Source of the DNA: Yamagishiella unicocca
Lineage: Eukaryota; Chlorophyta; Chlorophyceae; Chlamydomonadales; Volvocaceae
DNA: 64,000 bases
Assembly (NCBI GenBank): GCA_003116995.1
Contig: BDSL01000086.1
Coordinates: forward strand, 310,001-374,000
Direction of reading: 5' to 3'
Under the pieces are notes generated by a model. The model was not told where the DNA came from, ran no database searches, and saw only the letters and a program-made list of their open reading frames with translations. The translations under genes and the position numbers were made by a program. Shown in pieces: positions 1 to 12,000 of this stretch; positions within the stretch are counted from its first letter, which is position 1; each line of letters opens with the position of its first letter.

Positions 1-3000
1 CAGCCCGACTATTGGCTGGTGGTGCGGCGCCTGGTGGCGCTAGGTCGCGTGTCAGAGGCGCTGGAGCTGCTGGACTGCCACGACGCCAAGCGGGCGGTGG
101 CGGGAGGGGGACTGCGGGGGGCGGCGGCGGCGGCGAGTGCTCTGCAGCAGCCGGGACTGAGGGCGCAGGTGCGTGGCCCCCGAGGGGCCGGGGGCTCGGG
201 GTCTCACCGCATCCGGCCCCCCCTCACCTGGGTCCGAAAACCATCATTCGCCAAATAGATCCTGCCCTCCGTTTCCTATGCCGTGCAACCGGCTCTCCTC
301 GCCTCCCCCCCCCGCCCTACATTTCCCCAGTCGCGTTACCGGTTCTTTTATTGTACCCCCCCCCCGCCCTCCGCCCCCCCCCGCCCTACGGTTTTTATAC
401 ACCCCCGCCCTACGGTTTTTATACACCCCCGCCCTACGGTTTTTATACACCCCCGCCCTCCGCAGCTGGAGCTGCTGGACTGCCTGCACGTGCTGCTCAA
501 GCGGCTGCCCCGGCTGGCTCCCTCAGGCGGCCGCGACCCCACATCTCGCGCGTACGGCTCCCTGGGGGAGTTCGCGGCGGCCCGGGGCGTGTGGCTGCGG
601 GAGGCGCAGGACATAGCGGCGGCGGCGGACCTGTTTGCGGCGGCAGCGGCGGCCAGCAGGCGCACGGCGGAGGGTGCGGAGGAGGGGGGGTTAAAGGGGG
701 GGTACAGGGAAGAACCGGTGTCTCGACGTGGGAAGTGTAGCTGGTGCGTAGAGGCGCGGGCTGAGGGGGTGAGGGTGCGAAACGCGCTGTTGGCGAACAG
801 GTGCGGGAGGGGTGGACAGGACAGGAGGGTGGAACAGGCCGGGAGGGCGGTGGGAGCTGTCATGTGGGGCAGTGTGACGCAGGACAGGCGGGCGGTTGGA
901 GCGGTTGGAGCGGGGTCATACCGGAGCTCCGCTTCGTGGCCCCCCCTCCCTCCCTTCACGGGTCTCCTCTCCCCCCTCCGCCCCTCACGGGTCCCCCTCC
1001 CTCACCGCTGGACCATCACCTTCGCCGCCCTCGGTTTGTCGGCCCTGGATTCGCGGATCCTCTTATCACCCCCCCCTTCCGGCCCCAGTCGCGTTATCGG
1101 GTCTATTATTGTAACCCCCCCCCCTCGGTCCCCAGGTGTGCGCTCCATCATGGGGGTGCTGCTGGGCGAGCCCGCAGCGCTCCGTGCCGCCACCATGGAC
1201 TGGCTGGAGGGCGCCGCAGCGGAGGTGGTGCACCGGCAGGCGGGGGGCGTGGTGGCGGCCAACCAGCTGCGGGCTCTGGTGGCGGACTGCCAGGCGGCGA
1301 GGCGGGGGGCGGAGGGGGGCAACGGAATGATGGACCTCATGGCACGGCTGCTGGAGGTGGGTTGCAAGGAGAACCCGTGGTACCTCCAACCCACCTCCAC
1401 CATATTACGACCTTCGGCTTTAGTATCCCCAACCCAGTTCTCCAGCATGCATCTCAAAACTTCTGTTTTACACGGTTTTTTTCGGGCATCCACGGGTCTC
1501 CCTCGAACCTCCACCCCTGCTGGAGGTGGGGGGTGGCGCGGGGGCAGGGGCGAGGAAACCGTTGGACGTTGGCGTAGGAGAAAGAGAGGGATGAGGGGGC
1601 AGAGGGATAAGGAAGGGGATGCTCCATACCAGCCGGTGTCGGGATTCGAATGCTGGTGGCGTGATACGGTTTGCACTGTTGACAGCACTGCACCGGAGCA
1701 GGGATGGTGGATCGCGGGTGGCGTCCGGTGCTGGCCACCGCGACCGCTGGGCGGCTCCCCTCCCGCACCCCACCTCCTCCCCGCCCCGTAACCCCGATCC
1801 CCGCGCCCCCGCTTTTATGCCAACCCCCCCCAGCCCCCGCGATCCTATCCGTGTCGCGTAACCGGTTTGTATGCCATCTCCCCCCACCCCCGCCCCACCC
1901 CCGCCTCCAGGTGCTGACTGAGCACGACATCGCTGACGTGGTTTCGGTGCTGTCCACCAGCGGTACGGCATCCGTGTGGCTCATGGCGCACGCGCTGGAG
2001 CTGCTGGCGGCGTACCCGGGCGGGGCGGCGGGGGGGGGAGGGGTGGGCGGCGGCGGGGGGGCCGCGGGAGCTGGAGCCGTGGTAGTCGCCTCGGGCGCAG
2101 CAGCAGCTGGAGCTGCTGGTGGCGGTGGGGGAGGGGGAGGGGGAGGGCTGCTGACCCGGCGGCTGGCCGTATCGGGATGCGACCAGGTGGGTGGCAGGGC
2201 GAGGGAAGGGGAGGGGGGGGGAGGGAGGGATGGGTTGGGGAAGCGGGAGGAGGCCAGCGGGGAGGGCAGGGCAGGGGTGGGGTGTATGGGCCCGGCACGG
2301 GGTCCCGAAATGTATCTGCCCACAGCTGCACTCGTCACCCGACGTGGACTGCGTATCCGCCCTCGCCGCCTACGACCACACTCTGCGCTATATCCGAAAC
2401 CAGAAGCTCCATGGTACACACACGCATACACACGCTCCCTCTCGCCGTTGCGGCTCCGAAACCCCCAGATGGAGTACTTCCGGCTGGCGTGGGCTGAGAC
2501 CCTGCTGCCCAACTGCATGGGCGGGGGCTGGCAGCTGGCGCTGCACTACCTGTCGTACTGCCCGCAGCACGGGGCGGCGGCGGCGGAGGCGCTCATGGAG
2601 GCGCTGCCGGTGCGGCGGAGGCGTGTGGGGACGGGGGGGGGTCGCGGAAGACCCGTGGATGCTCGAAAAATCCGTTTAGAGCAGCCGTTTCGACAGGGGG
2701 GGGAGGGTCGGGAAGGGGACTGGGAAGGGGACTGGGAAGGGGACTGGGAAGGGGTCGGAGGGGGGCACGTCGTGGCGGGCAGCCAGCTGGGGCGACCACC
2801 CCTGCCCCCCTGCCGCGAGGCTAGGGGGGCCCGGCACCCGCTGCGGCAGCGGCTGTAGTTGGCGGCCGCAGCGACCACCCCCCCCCCCCGCCCCCCCGGC
2901 CGCACCACGAGTTGCCTTGTCCCGACTCTGCCAGGGCTGGCTGGGCATCCCTTGCAATGGCCTTGACACACGTGTTGACCGCACTTCGCCTGACCGGCAG

Positions 3001-4510
3001 TTCCCTCCGGATCCGGATCTGGTTCCTCAATCCCACCTCACCCCCTACCTCACCCCCTACCTCACCCCACCCCACCCCCAGGTGGACAGCCGCGACGTGC
3101 GCAGCCTGGAGAAGGCGCTCACCTGCTGCCGCCGCCTGGGGCTGGGGGCCACTGCGGCGGTGCTGTGCAGGGTGGCGGGTGCGGCGGGCGGGGGCGGGGC
3201 CGGAGGGGTTGGAGGGGGTTGCTGTCTTGTGCTGTGTGCCCAGGTGGGGGGTCAGGTCGGGTCGGGTCAGGTGGCATTCCGCCAGCGTGACTCCCGCCGG
3301 GGCGATTCCACCCAGCGATTCCACCTCCACCCCTCAGCCTTGCCCACACATAGTTTGGCTCCCAACAGACGGCCGCGCTGGCCGCCCTCCTGACCCTCAC
3401 TCGCCCTAATGCCGTACCAACCGCCCAACGGCCCTCTCCGCCGCCCTACCGCTCCAGGGGTGGACGCGCTGAGCCGGGGTCAGCTGGGCAGCGGCGCGCA
3501 GTGGATGGTGCGAGCGGCCGATCCCCGCCGCTCGGCCGCCGCGCTGCAGCTGGTGGGGGCGGCGGTGGAGGACGCCCTGCTGGCTCGGCTGGGCGTGTAC
3601 AGGGCGGGGCCGCTGGCGCTGCCGGGCGGTGACGAGCTGGAGGCGCTGTTGGAGTGGCTGCCGGGGGGCGGAGGCGACGAGGCCGCGGAGCTGGCGGGGG
3701 GGGGCGAGGAGCTGGCGGCAGCTGCGGGCGGCGGGCGGGGGCTGACGGCCTTCCTGGTGGACGCGCTGCGGCTGAGCCGGGCGATGGGGGCGCTGGCGGC
3801 GGCACGGGACGCAGACGTGAGTGGGGGGGGGGGGTTCGAGGAAGACCCGTGGGGCGGCGGGAGGAGCGGCGGGAGAGGTGTCGGGGAGCGGGCGAGGGAG
3901 GGGCTGGGGGCCAGCGGGGGAAAGAGGGAGGGGGAAGGCAGGAGAGGGTTGAGCGCCGACCCGTGGGCCCTGCCGCGTGGTTTGTCGCACCCATCTGCCA
4001 CCCGCCGCCAAGCTCAGATGTCCGTGTGGTATACCATCTCAATTTGGCGCGAGTCCTGACAGATCCCCTGCCTGTCTCCATCACGTGCAGGCGCCCGCGG
4101 ACGATGCAGCGACCCAGGGGTCGCTGGCTGCCGGCCGCGCCGCCCTCATGTCCATGGTCCGCCGGCGCAGCCCGCCGCGCCGCCTGTGCCTGCCGCTGCT
4201 CTTCTACTCCATACCGCTGCTGGAGGCCTCAGCGGGGGGCGGCCGGCTGTTTAGCTCGGAGGACGTGCGCCAGCTGCTGCTGTGGGCGGGGGAGTGCGCG
4301 CGGGCGGCGGGGGCGGGGGCCGCGGGCACGGGGGGGGGCGGCGGGGGTCAGGGCCTGGGCTCGCTGGCGGCGGTGCTGGGGGTGGCGGACCGTTACGCCC
4401 GCGACGTGCAGCTGGCGCTGGTGCGGGGGGTGGCTCGGGCGCATGTGTTGGAGCACAGCGGGGTGCCCCGGGGGGTGGCTCCGGAGCCGGCCCGCGTGAC
4501 CAGCTGCTGA
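1..4510 (+). CDS. NUP85: Nucleoporin Nup85, C-terminal part (5' end outside window)
   Basis: Structural scaffold subunit of the Nup107-160 (Y) complex of the nuclear pore. I traced nine exons: 1-168, 466-673, 1136-1356, 1911-2186, 2326-2413, 2469-2609, 3082-3178, 3458-3816, 4091-4510 (stop TGA). All have GT-AG introns and matching phases except exon 5 to 6, which is one base out as I read it. Family landmarks appear in the expected order: LHYLSYCPQHG in exon 6, LEKALTCCRRLGL in exon 7, GSGAQWMVRAADP in exon 8, and FYSIPLLEA followed by LFSSEDVRQLL in exon 9, matching the helical C-terminus of animal and plant Nup85. Exon 4 carries a Gly/Ala-rich insertion typical of algae. The window opens inside an exon (reads QPDYWLVVRRLVALGR), so the N-terminus is missing. 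The introns hold the repeat families described separately. Confidence 0.85.
315..357 (+). repeat. Intron repeat family I, 3'-type copy (Nup85 intron 1)
   Basis: Carries the core CGCGTTACCGGTTC followed by TTTTATTGTA and a C-run, in the sense orientation of the host transcript. The same core occurs in the 3' part of other introns here (1084-1123, 1843-1876 and, on the minus strand, 9041-9090). Confidence 0.7.
378..457 (+). repeat. 24-bp tandem repeat in Nup85 intron 1
   Basis: Three full copies and a partial one of a unit containing CGCCCTACGGTTTTTATACA. The array runs almost to the 3' splice site at 465 and supplies its pyrimidine tract. Confidence 0.9.
702..749 (+). repeat. Intron repeat family I, 5'-type copy (Nup85 intron 2)
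   Basis: Starts 29 nt inside the intron, behind a G-run, and reads TACAGGGAAGAACCGGTGTC then TCGACGTGGGAAGTGTAGC. It is the reverse complement form of the 3'-type copy at 1084-1123 in the same intron, so the two make imperfect terminal inverted repeats. It matches about 39 of 45 bases of the copy in the 5' part of the reductase intron at 30018-30068. Confidence 0.8.
1015..1071 (+). repeat. Intron repeat family II copy (Nup85 intron 2)
   Basis: Core GGATTCGCGGATCCTCTTAT preceded by GCCCTCGGTTTGTCGGCC. Over 68 bases counted from 1015 it differs from the copy at 29691-29758 (minus strand, a different gene) at only about four positions. It lies in the sense orientation of its host intron. Confidence 0.85.
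1084..1123 (+). repeat. Intron repeat family I, 3'-type copy (Nup85 intron 2)
   Basis: CGCGTTATCGGGTCTATTAT then TGTAA and a C-run that leads into the acceptor at 1134-1135. It is complementary to the 5'-type copy at 702-749. Confidence 0.75.
1358..1514 (+). repeat. Intron repeat family III pair (Nup85 intron 3)
   Basis: The 5' form GGTTGCAAGGAGAACCCGTG begins 2 nt after the donor. The reverse-complement form GCATCCACGGGTCTCCCTCG lies at about 1488-1507. Related 5' forms occur at 2639-2665 and 3830-3856 in other Nup85 introns. Confidence 0.7.
1843..1876 (+). repeat. Intron repeat family I, 3'-type copy (Nup85 intron 3)
   Basis: Reads GTGTCGCGTAACCGGTTTGT and is followed by the C-rich tract before the acceptor at 1909-1910. 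Confidence 0.7.
2639..2680 (+). repeat. Intron repeat family III, 5'-type copy (Nup85 intron 6)
   Basis: Reads CGCGGAAGACCCGTGGATGC after a G-run, about 30 nt from the donor, followed by AAATCCGTTTAGAGC. A similar second half (AAACCCGTTTAGGAC) follows the copy at 8139-8177. Confidence 0.7.
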
Positions 4511-5230
4511 TGGGCCGGTTCCGGTAGGCGAGGGAGGGGTACTGCGAAGCGCAGGAGGAGGGTATTGAGGGGGGGTTACGTGAAAGAACCGGTATGGGGG
4601 GGAGAGAGACCTGGGCGCGGACAAAGGGGGAACGGGAGTAGGAGCTGGCGGCATGGATGTGTGTGTATGTGTATGTGTCGGGTGGGTGGACGCGGGGGAG
4701 TACGGTGGTGGTGGGGACCCGGCGGCGGAGGTGCGAACCCGGCGACCAGCGCCCAACACTGTGTGGGCGCGGCTCCCAGGGCTGTCTTGGCAGTTGGGGA
4801 AAGGGAAGAGGGGGCCACGGGAGGTACCGGTAATACCGGTATGTTCGGTACTTCTTGCCAGGCGTCGGATCTGTAGATGAGGAGTTAGCGCCGCTGTCAT
4901 GGCGGCAGGCCGCGTGACGGGCGCGAAAAGGACAACCTTCACCTTCACCTTCACGTGCACCGGCTGGAGGGCGTGTGTTGACGCGGAGTGGGTGACGCCC
5001 CACAACCCGGGAGCGCGTCATCGTAGGTGTACGGCAGGGGCGGTCGGTCAGGAGCAAAAGCCCGTCCAATTCGGTCCAGTCCACCAGGCCCACTCAGCCA
5101 CGAGCGGTCAGGTCAGGTCACAAACGTATCCCATTGCAGAAGCCCGTAGGGTATGGTGACGATTGCACTAGGTCAGGTCATGTAGGGGGCCGATTATCTC
5201 CATGTAACAAAACATATACATGATGCAGGC
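4511..5230 (+). other. Nup85 3' untranslated region
   Basis: No coding exon is visible. The stretch ends at a TGTAA signal, which gives a 3' UTR of about 0.7 kb. At 4571-4592 it contains a G-run and GTGAAAGAACCGGTA, a 5'-type piece of intron repeat family I, so a 3'-UTR intron or a degraded copy is possible. Confidence 0.5.
5203..5207 (+). terminator. TGTAA polyadenylation signal of Nup85
   Basis: TGTAA is the poly(A) signal of volvocine algae. It sits about 690 bases behind the Nup85 stop and before the converging minus-strand gene. Confidence 0.55.
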
Positions 5231-6033
5231 AGCGTGGAAGCCAGCAAGGGCCCTAGTCCCCACCCAGCCCCCCCAAGTGCGGGCGGCAGGTGGGCAGCAA
5301 CCACCAATGGGCCTAGGGGCAGGGCCCGCCCGCTGGGGGGGGTGGAAAACCCGTGTACGAGTAAACCCGTGTACGGGGCTCACGTGCCCAGCCCCGCGCT
5401 CCGTACTCCTCCACTGCCCGTATAGGTCCGCTCGACAAGAAAAAATATTCGCAGAGACGCGCGTCGGATGGCTGGAAGCAACCGGTCACAAAACTGCAAG
5501 TCGTGGTCCGCCCCGCCCCGCCCTGATCCTTCTTGGTCTGGCGGCATCGGCAGCCCCCACCTGGTATCCTCCTCAAAAAACACGCACCTCATCCTCCCAT
5601 CCTCCTCCAATGCAGAGCGTTCTCATACCAGCGGCAAACCGAGCCCCGCGCAAGGCCCCAGCCGCCGCCACAACCACCAGCGAACACCAACGGACACCAG
5701 TAGATCCCTTATCCCATCCAAGCCGACCCACGCAACGCTTTTAAATACCCAACACACAGGCCCCGCCCCTCCGACACCGCATCGGGCATGCTGCGGACCA
5801 ACGCTCGCAGCCCCACCACGAGTCCACGACGAAAAAGGAGGTACCGGTAGTCACAGCGACGTCACCTATGACCGCGAGCACCCCCCGGGGGCCGCCCACG
5901 CAACCAGGATCGGAGGGCCGGCGGGCAACGACTGTCAACTGCAGGCCCACCACGCCAACCGCCAACCGCCCTGGGGTCGGGTTGGGTTCGGCAGCCGCGG
6001 CGGTGGTGCCGGCGGCGGCGGCGGCGGCAACGC
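5231..6033. other. Convergent intergenic / 3' UTR of FIST gene
   Basis: Presumed 3' UTR of the minus-strand FIST gene. I saw no TGTAA on the minus strand and no coding exon. At 5341-5378 there is a doubled AACCCGTGTACG motif, related to intron repeat family III. Confidence 0.4.
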
Positions 6034-9000
6034 TCAGGCGTTCCGGCCCCTGTGCAACCGAGTGCTGCCGCCGCCACCGCCGCCGCCGCCGCCGCCAGAA
6101 CGCCGCCCGCCGCCGCCGCGCCCGCTGCGCCCGCTGCCCTCCTTCCCGCCGCTGCCTCCGCTGCCGCCATCGCCGCCGCCGCGCCCTGTCGGGCCCGCCG
6201 CACGGCGCCGCCTCACGCCCCCGTCTTCGTCGCTGTTGGCTCCTCCTCCTCCCTCCGCCCCCTCCTCCTCCTCGTCCTCCCGGCTGCGCAGCGGCTCCGG
6301 GGGAGATGCGTTCATGGCTCGGAGCACACCAATGACGGAGGAGTACTCGACCAGCTCGGTAGCTCCAGGGAGGGGCGCGATTTGGGCTGGGGAGGGGCAG
6401 GGCGAGGGGCGCAAGGGGGTGGGAGTGGGGGTTTAGTGGGTTACTGGGTAACGTCTGGCGGGACGGGTTGGGGACCAGAAAGAAGTGGGTGGGTGGGTGG
6501 GTTGTAAACGGGGCTGGATGGCGGGCAATGGAGTTGGGAGGATGGCGGGCAAGGGAAGGCAGGGTCAGGAATCGATGGAGGCAGGGGGATGCCGTGGGTT
6601 CGCGCGTCTGGGGCGGTCCAGGTGTTGTGGGGGCTGGTGTGATAGCTTAAATGTGGGGGCTGGAGCGATAGCTGGAGTGATATCAGAGGTCGGGCTAGTA
6701 CCACACAGCAGGCGACGCTGTCAGGCATGGCGTCACACCAGCCCACTTCGTCCCCAGCCAAAGACCCTCCCTCCCAGACCCTCCCTCCCCAGCGGGCCCC
6801 CGACCCACCTCCCCCGAACATTCCGCCCGTGGGCAGGGGCAGGTAGGCGTTGATGAGAGACGACTCAGTGACCTCGTTGCCGCTGCTGGTGGGGGTGCGC
6901 TCCACATCGCTACAAGGGGGGGGGGAAAGGAAGGGAGCGAGGAGCAGGGCAGCGACCCGTGGGTCACCGGACGAGAAGGCCCTCGTTAACACCAATGTAC
7001 GGTATCACATTCTCAAAGCACCCGACACCCAATCGCTGTCGCGTCGGTCACCACTGGGGGCCGCCGCCTTCCCTCCGTGCCCCCACCTTGCCCGCATCCC
7101 TCCCCTCCCCTCGCCCTGCCCACCAACCACCCCAACCACCCCAACTACCCACGTGAACACCAGCGCTCCGAAGCTGGGCGGCAGGGGGCTGCCCGCCAGC
7201 ACCCGCCGCAGGTCGTCGCGCTTGTACGCCAGCAGCTGGGCCCGGAGGTCCTCAGACAGACCGGGGGGGTCGCGAACCTGCAGGGAGGGGTGGGGGACGG
7301 GGGGGGGAGATGCGTGTGTGTATGTGTATGTGTGTGCGTGTGTTTCGTTCATTTCGTTCATCTGTGTATATGTGTGTGTGTGCGTGTGTGCGTGCGTGTG
7401 TGTGTGTGGTTCACCCCCGAGCCACTGAATTCCACAGATCATAAACCCCTCCACTCACCATGATCTTGATGCGGTAGCCTCGCCGCACCTCTCCGTCCAC
7501 CATGATGGTCCCGAACTCCTGATCCACTCCTTTGAGCTGCGCAGGGGGGTGTGGCGTAAGGACCCGGATACACGATATAGGTAGTGAAGCTGGCGGGTAG
7601 TCCTCGGAGGACGCATATGGTTGCGGGCGCATGCTGGAGGATAAAGACGGGGAGCAGCGGCCGCTTGGGAGCGGGCTGGTGGAGCGGGCTGAGAGGCAAG
7701 GCAGCGAGTGAGGCAGGTGTGAAACTGCTGTACGGCATGGGCTCCAGATGACCACCACCGCACCACCGCACCACCGCACCACCGCATTCAGCGCACCCAA
7801 AGACGCCGACCCGTGGGTCACGTCGCCGGCAGCCTGCCGCCCTCCCGCCCCGCTCCCTGGAGCTGCTCTTGCCCCCCCTGGAGCCGCCCCCCACCTCCAT
7901 GATCTCCCAGTCCGCTGGCCCCAGCTCGTCCAGTGCCTTAGTGGTGTCCGCCGCCACCGCAACAGCACACGTCTCCATCACGTCCTCCCAAGCGGCACTC
8001 TCGCTGCCCAGGGATTCCACCTGGCGGGTGTTTTATAAGGGAATCCGCGAATCCACGGCCGACAAACCGAGGGCGGTGGGGCATTGTGAGGAAAGCCCGG
8101 GTACAGGGGCGAAGGGAGAAAGGCAGGGGCGGCGGGGTTGCAAGGAAAACCCGTGTACGAAAGAGAAACCCGTTTAGGACAGTGAGGGCGGGGGGAGATG
8201 CATGAGGGGCGGCGGGGTGGGGTCGGGGGTTAGGGGAGGAAGAGGGGGTTAGGGGAGGAAGAGGGGGTCAGGGGGGACTGTCTGGCGGAACACGGGTGAG
8301 AGGGTGCTGGGGCCCATGTAGCGTGTTTCGTAGAAGCCGGTAAGATGGAAGCAGGCTGGCTGCAGGCTTCGGAGCCCCCCGTCTGGCCCAGCCAGCTCCC
8401 ATCAACCCACCACGTCGATGATTGCCGCCAGGGAGGGCGTCCCGGAAATCCCCATCGCGCTCAAAATGGACCCCATCTCGTCATCATCCAGATCCTCGTC
8501 GGAGTCGTCCGAGTCGTCGGAGTCGTCGGCGCCGCTGCCGCCGCGGGCGCCGCCGCCGCTGCTCAGGAAGGACGACATGCCTCCGCCGCCGCCAAAGCCA
8601 CGCGGGCTAGTCAGCCCCGCGCCAAAGCTACTGCCGCTGCCGCTGCTGCTACTGCCGCTGGCGGCCGACGAGGACGAGGACGAGGCAGCACCGCCCGCGG
8701 CGCCGCCCCCCGAGGTTGCTGCCGAGGAGGAGGAGGAGGGCGACAAGTTGGAGGGGCCGGAGACCAGCCCCTGGGGCGAGGAGGACGAGGAGGGCGAGGA
8801 GGGCGAGGAGGGTAATACACCCGGTGTGATGCCGCCGCCGGTCCCCGCCGCCGACCCGGAGGAAGGGGCCCCGGGCAGGGTGGTGGGGGGTGCCTCTCTT
8901 GCGTCGCTGATGGTGAGGATGTGGCCGGCGGGGGCGGGGGACGAGGAGCCCATGCCGGCTGTGGTTGCCTCCACACGCCAGATCGTGCGGCTCGGGGCAC

Positions 9001-12000
9001 GGAAGCCCTGCGGCGGCGCCGGTGGGAGGAGGGAGCCGGGGGGTTACGTAAACGAACCGGTAACTCGACATGATAAGTGTAGGTGGTGCATGGGAAACCG
9101 GGGGAAGGGGGTTGCTCCGAGCGGAGAATTAGCCGTGAGATCAAGCACGCCCCGGCCTTTCCATCCAGTGGCTGGGACCGCCACAGCTCCCCGTGCGAGA
9201 TCCGGAATCCTCGATCCGAAATCCAAACAGATACCCTGCCGACGACAGCCCGCGCCCAGCCCGACGCCCGCAGCCAGGTGCCGTACCTGCGACACGATCG
9301 CGTCAAGCTTTACATCGCCGTGCAGTACCAGACAAACCGCGCCGTACAGGTACATGCCGTTGCTCATGACCGTCGTTTCCGAGTCGTCGTCCGCGGCGGC
9401 GGCGCCGCTGGCGGCGCCAAAGCCGCCGCCGCCCTCTCGCAGCTTCCCGCCCCCGCCCTGGCCCGTCAACTTGCTGATGTAGTTGAGCGACCGCTGCAGC
9501 CAACCCCCGCCGCCGCTGCCGTTGCCCGCCGCCGCTGCCGCCTCAGTGTCAGCGGCGGTGCTGGCTGCCGCCGCCGCCGCCGCCACTGCCGCCGCCGCTG
9601 CCGCCGCTCGCGGCTTGACCCTGGTCCGCACGTCCTGCTCCGCACTCCACGCAAACATAGCCCGCTGCCGTGAGCGCACACCCACACTGAGCATGCCGCC
9701 TGGGCGCCGGGCAGGAGGACAGAGCAGGGCAGGGAAGGGAAGCGCAGGGGAGCGCAGGGTAAGGGCAGGGAAGCGCAGGGTAAGGGCAGGGTAAGGGCAG
9801 GGAAGCGCAGGGAAGCGCAGGGTAAGGGCAGGGAAGCGCAGGGAAGCGCAGGGAAGCGCAGGGAAGCGCAGACAAGGAAGCGCAGGGCAAGGCAAGGAGG
9901 GCGGAGACGAGGGCTCCTGTACTACACACCTGCACCCCACCCTTTGTCGGCTCAACGGGTTCACCCTCCGATACACATATCAACAGACGCCGCGGGTGTG
10001 GCTGGGACCCGACACGGGTGGGGGGGTCCGGTTGCACCTGCCTTGCCCAGCCAGACAGCCGACGAGCGACAACCCTAAGATCCTCATCATCCCGGCAACC
10101 CGCACCCAACCCGCACCCCCCGCCGCCCTCTGCGCCGCCCTCCAGGCACCCACCCAGCTTGGTTGCCCGCGGAAAGGAGTAGTCCAGGCCCTCCAGGATG
10201 CTATACAGCTGGGTGAACCGTGGGTCGCTGAACATGAGGAACGACACGTTGCGGTTGGTGTCCGCCGGAACACCAACGAACTCAGCCCAACGGTCAACGG
10301 CGGCGTCTGCTCCCAGCGCACAGCAGCGGAGGGGGCAGGAGTGGGTGGGCGGGCGGCAGTAGCAGGGTGGGGCTGGGAGTGGGACGTGGGGGTTGGGGGT
10401 ACTGGGTAGGGATGAAGGTTGCACCAATGCTGGGCGAAGCGCGTGGGGTGAGAAGCTTCATCATTCGCGTTGTTCCGTGTCTGGAAGGCGTAGCAAACCT
10501 GCAGTACGGATGCCCGCCCCCCAACGTTTCCTGCTCGGTTTTGGGTTTCAGTGCCGACCTCAGGGTTTCCTCTCATGGCCCCCCCCTGCGACGCACCCTC
10601 CTCAGGTACGCTGCTGCGCAACGTGTGGAAGACGCGGATGTCGACCTAGTGGGCGGGTGGTGGGCGGGAGGTGGGCGGGTGGTGAGGGGTTGGGAGGGGG
10701 TGGACGAGGAAGGGGCAGGGGAGGAGGCTCAGGGGAGGAGGCTCAGGGTCTGTGGGGGTGTGGGCTGGAGACGGAACAGGGGCCGCAGGGGCAACACATC
10801 GACATGGTGCGGGACCGGCGCAGGGGCAGCAGCAGGTGGTGCGGGACCGGCGCAGGGGCAGCAGCAGGTGGTGCGGGACCGGCGCAGGGGCAGCAGCAGT
10901 CTCAGCCTCCCAGCGGTGGTGCCGCTACAGGGCCCCAGCGCCCCGCACCCCCGCCCACCCGCACCTAGGAGCGACACCTCCGCGGTGGGGCTCAGACAGC
11001 CCACCCACGCGGCCCACACGGCCCTCGCCCCCCGGGCTCTCACCCCCGGCAGCGACCCAAGGGTCAGGCTGAGCGCCGGCTCGCCGTCCGCCTCCGTGGT
11101 CCCCGACTTGCCGCCGCCCATGACGCCGAAGGCCTGCAGGCCGCAGCGATGGATATGGTAAGGGGGCTGTAAGCGGCGGGGAAGAGGGCTCGTGAGGCTC
11201 GGTAAGCGGTGATGTTGGCGGTGCTCGTGTGGTCGTGTTCTCGTATGCTCGTATGCTCGAGGTGAGGTGCGGGATGCTTGGGGGAGTGGTGTGAAACCGG
11301 TGACACGACCGGGATGCTTGGGGGGGCCCGAGAGAGCGCTTCGGTGGGAGGTACGCGGAAAATGTGGGAGAGCGGGCCGGGGACGCAGCTGCTGTGTAAC
11401 CCAGCGGGCTGCCGTGGGGTGGGGTACTCACCCCACCGACCCACCGACCCAAGGGCTCAGTGCCCCTGAGCCCATAACCCCGGCCGCCGCCCTTCCTCGT
11501 CATGGCAGCACCGCGAGTGTCAACACACGTCCCAGCTGCAACCCAACCCTGAGCCGCACACCCAACGGCAATACCAACCGTAACCATAACCGCAACCGCA
11601 AGATACGGCAGTCGCAACCGCCACCCGAACCCGCCCGGCACCCCAGCACTCACCGAGCAGCCGAACACGTGCTTCAGCGAGGGCAGCCGCTCCCTCAGCA
11701 GCGGCACCAGCCGGTCGAAGTCCGGTCCGAACGCAGCCGACACAAACACAATGGCCATCTCGGGCTGGGTCTCCCCATCCGGCCCCCAGGACCCGTCACC
11801 CGACCCCCCCGAGACCCCGGACCGCATGGCCCGCCTGATCTGCGCGATGCATTCGTCAACCGCATCCTGCGACGGCATGGCCGGGCGGGGGAAGGTAGGG
11901 GGACGAGGGGGCGGAAAGGGGTTTAGGGCACGCGGACAGGTGGGGGTTTATGCTAGAATCCACGAATCCGCGGCGGGGGGCGGTGGGGGGCATCTGGATG

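Noticed and set aside
283..1791. 502-codon plus-strand ORF taken as one exon
   Set aside because: It covers two real Nup85 exons but also introns with C-runs and repeats. Splice phases (673 to 1136) show it is not continuous coding.
8270..8390. Possible extra FIST exon reading TGFYETRYMGPSTLSPV
   Set aside because: It would need an intron of only about 50 bases and no phase combination improved the model; the direct join 8411 to 8020 already keeps frame. It remains a weak alternative.
8345..9482. Plus-strand ORFs with acidic and Pro-rich stretches
   Set aside because: Antisense to FIST exons 6 and 7, which join in phase with clear FIST landmarks.
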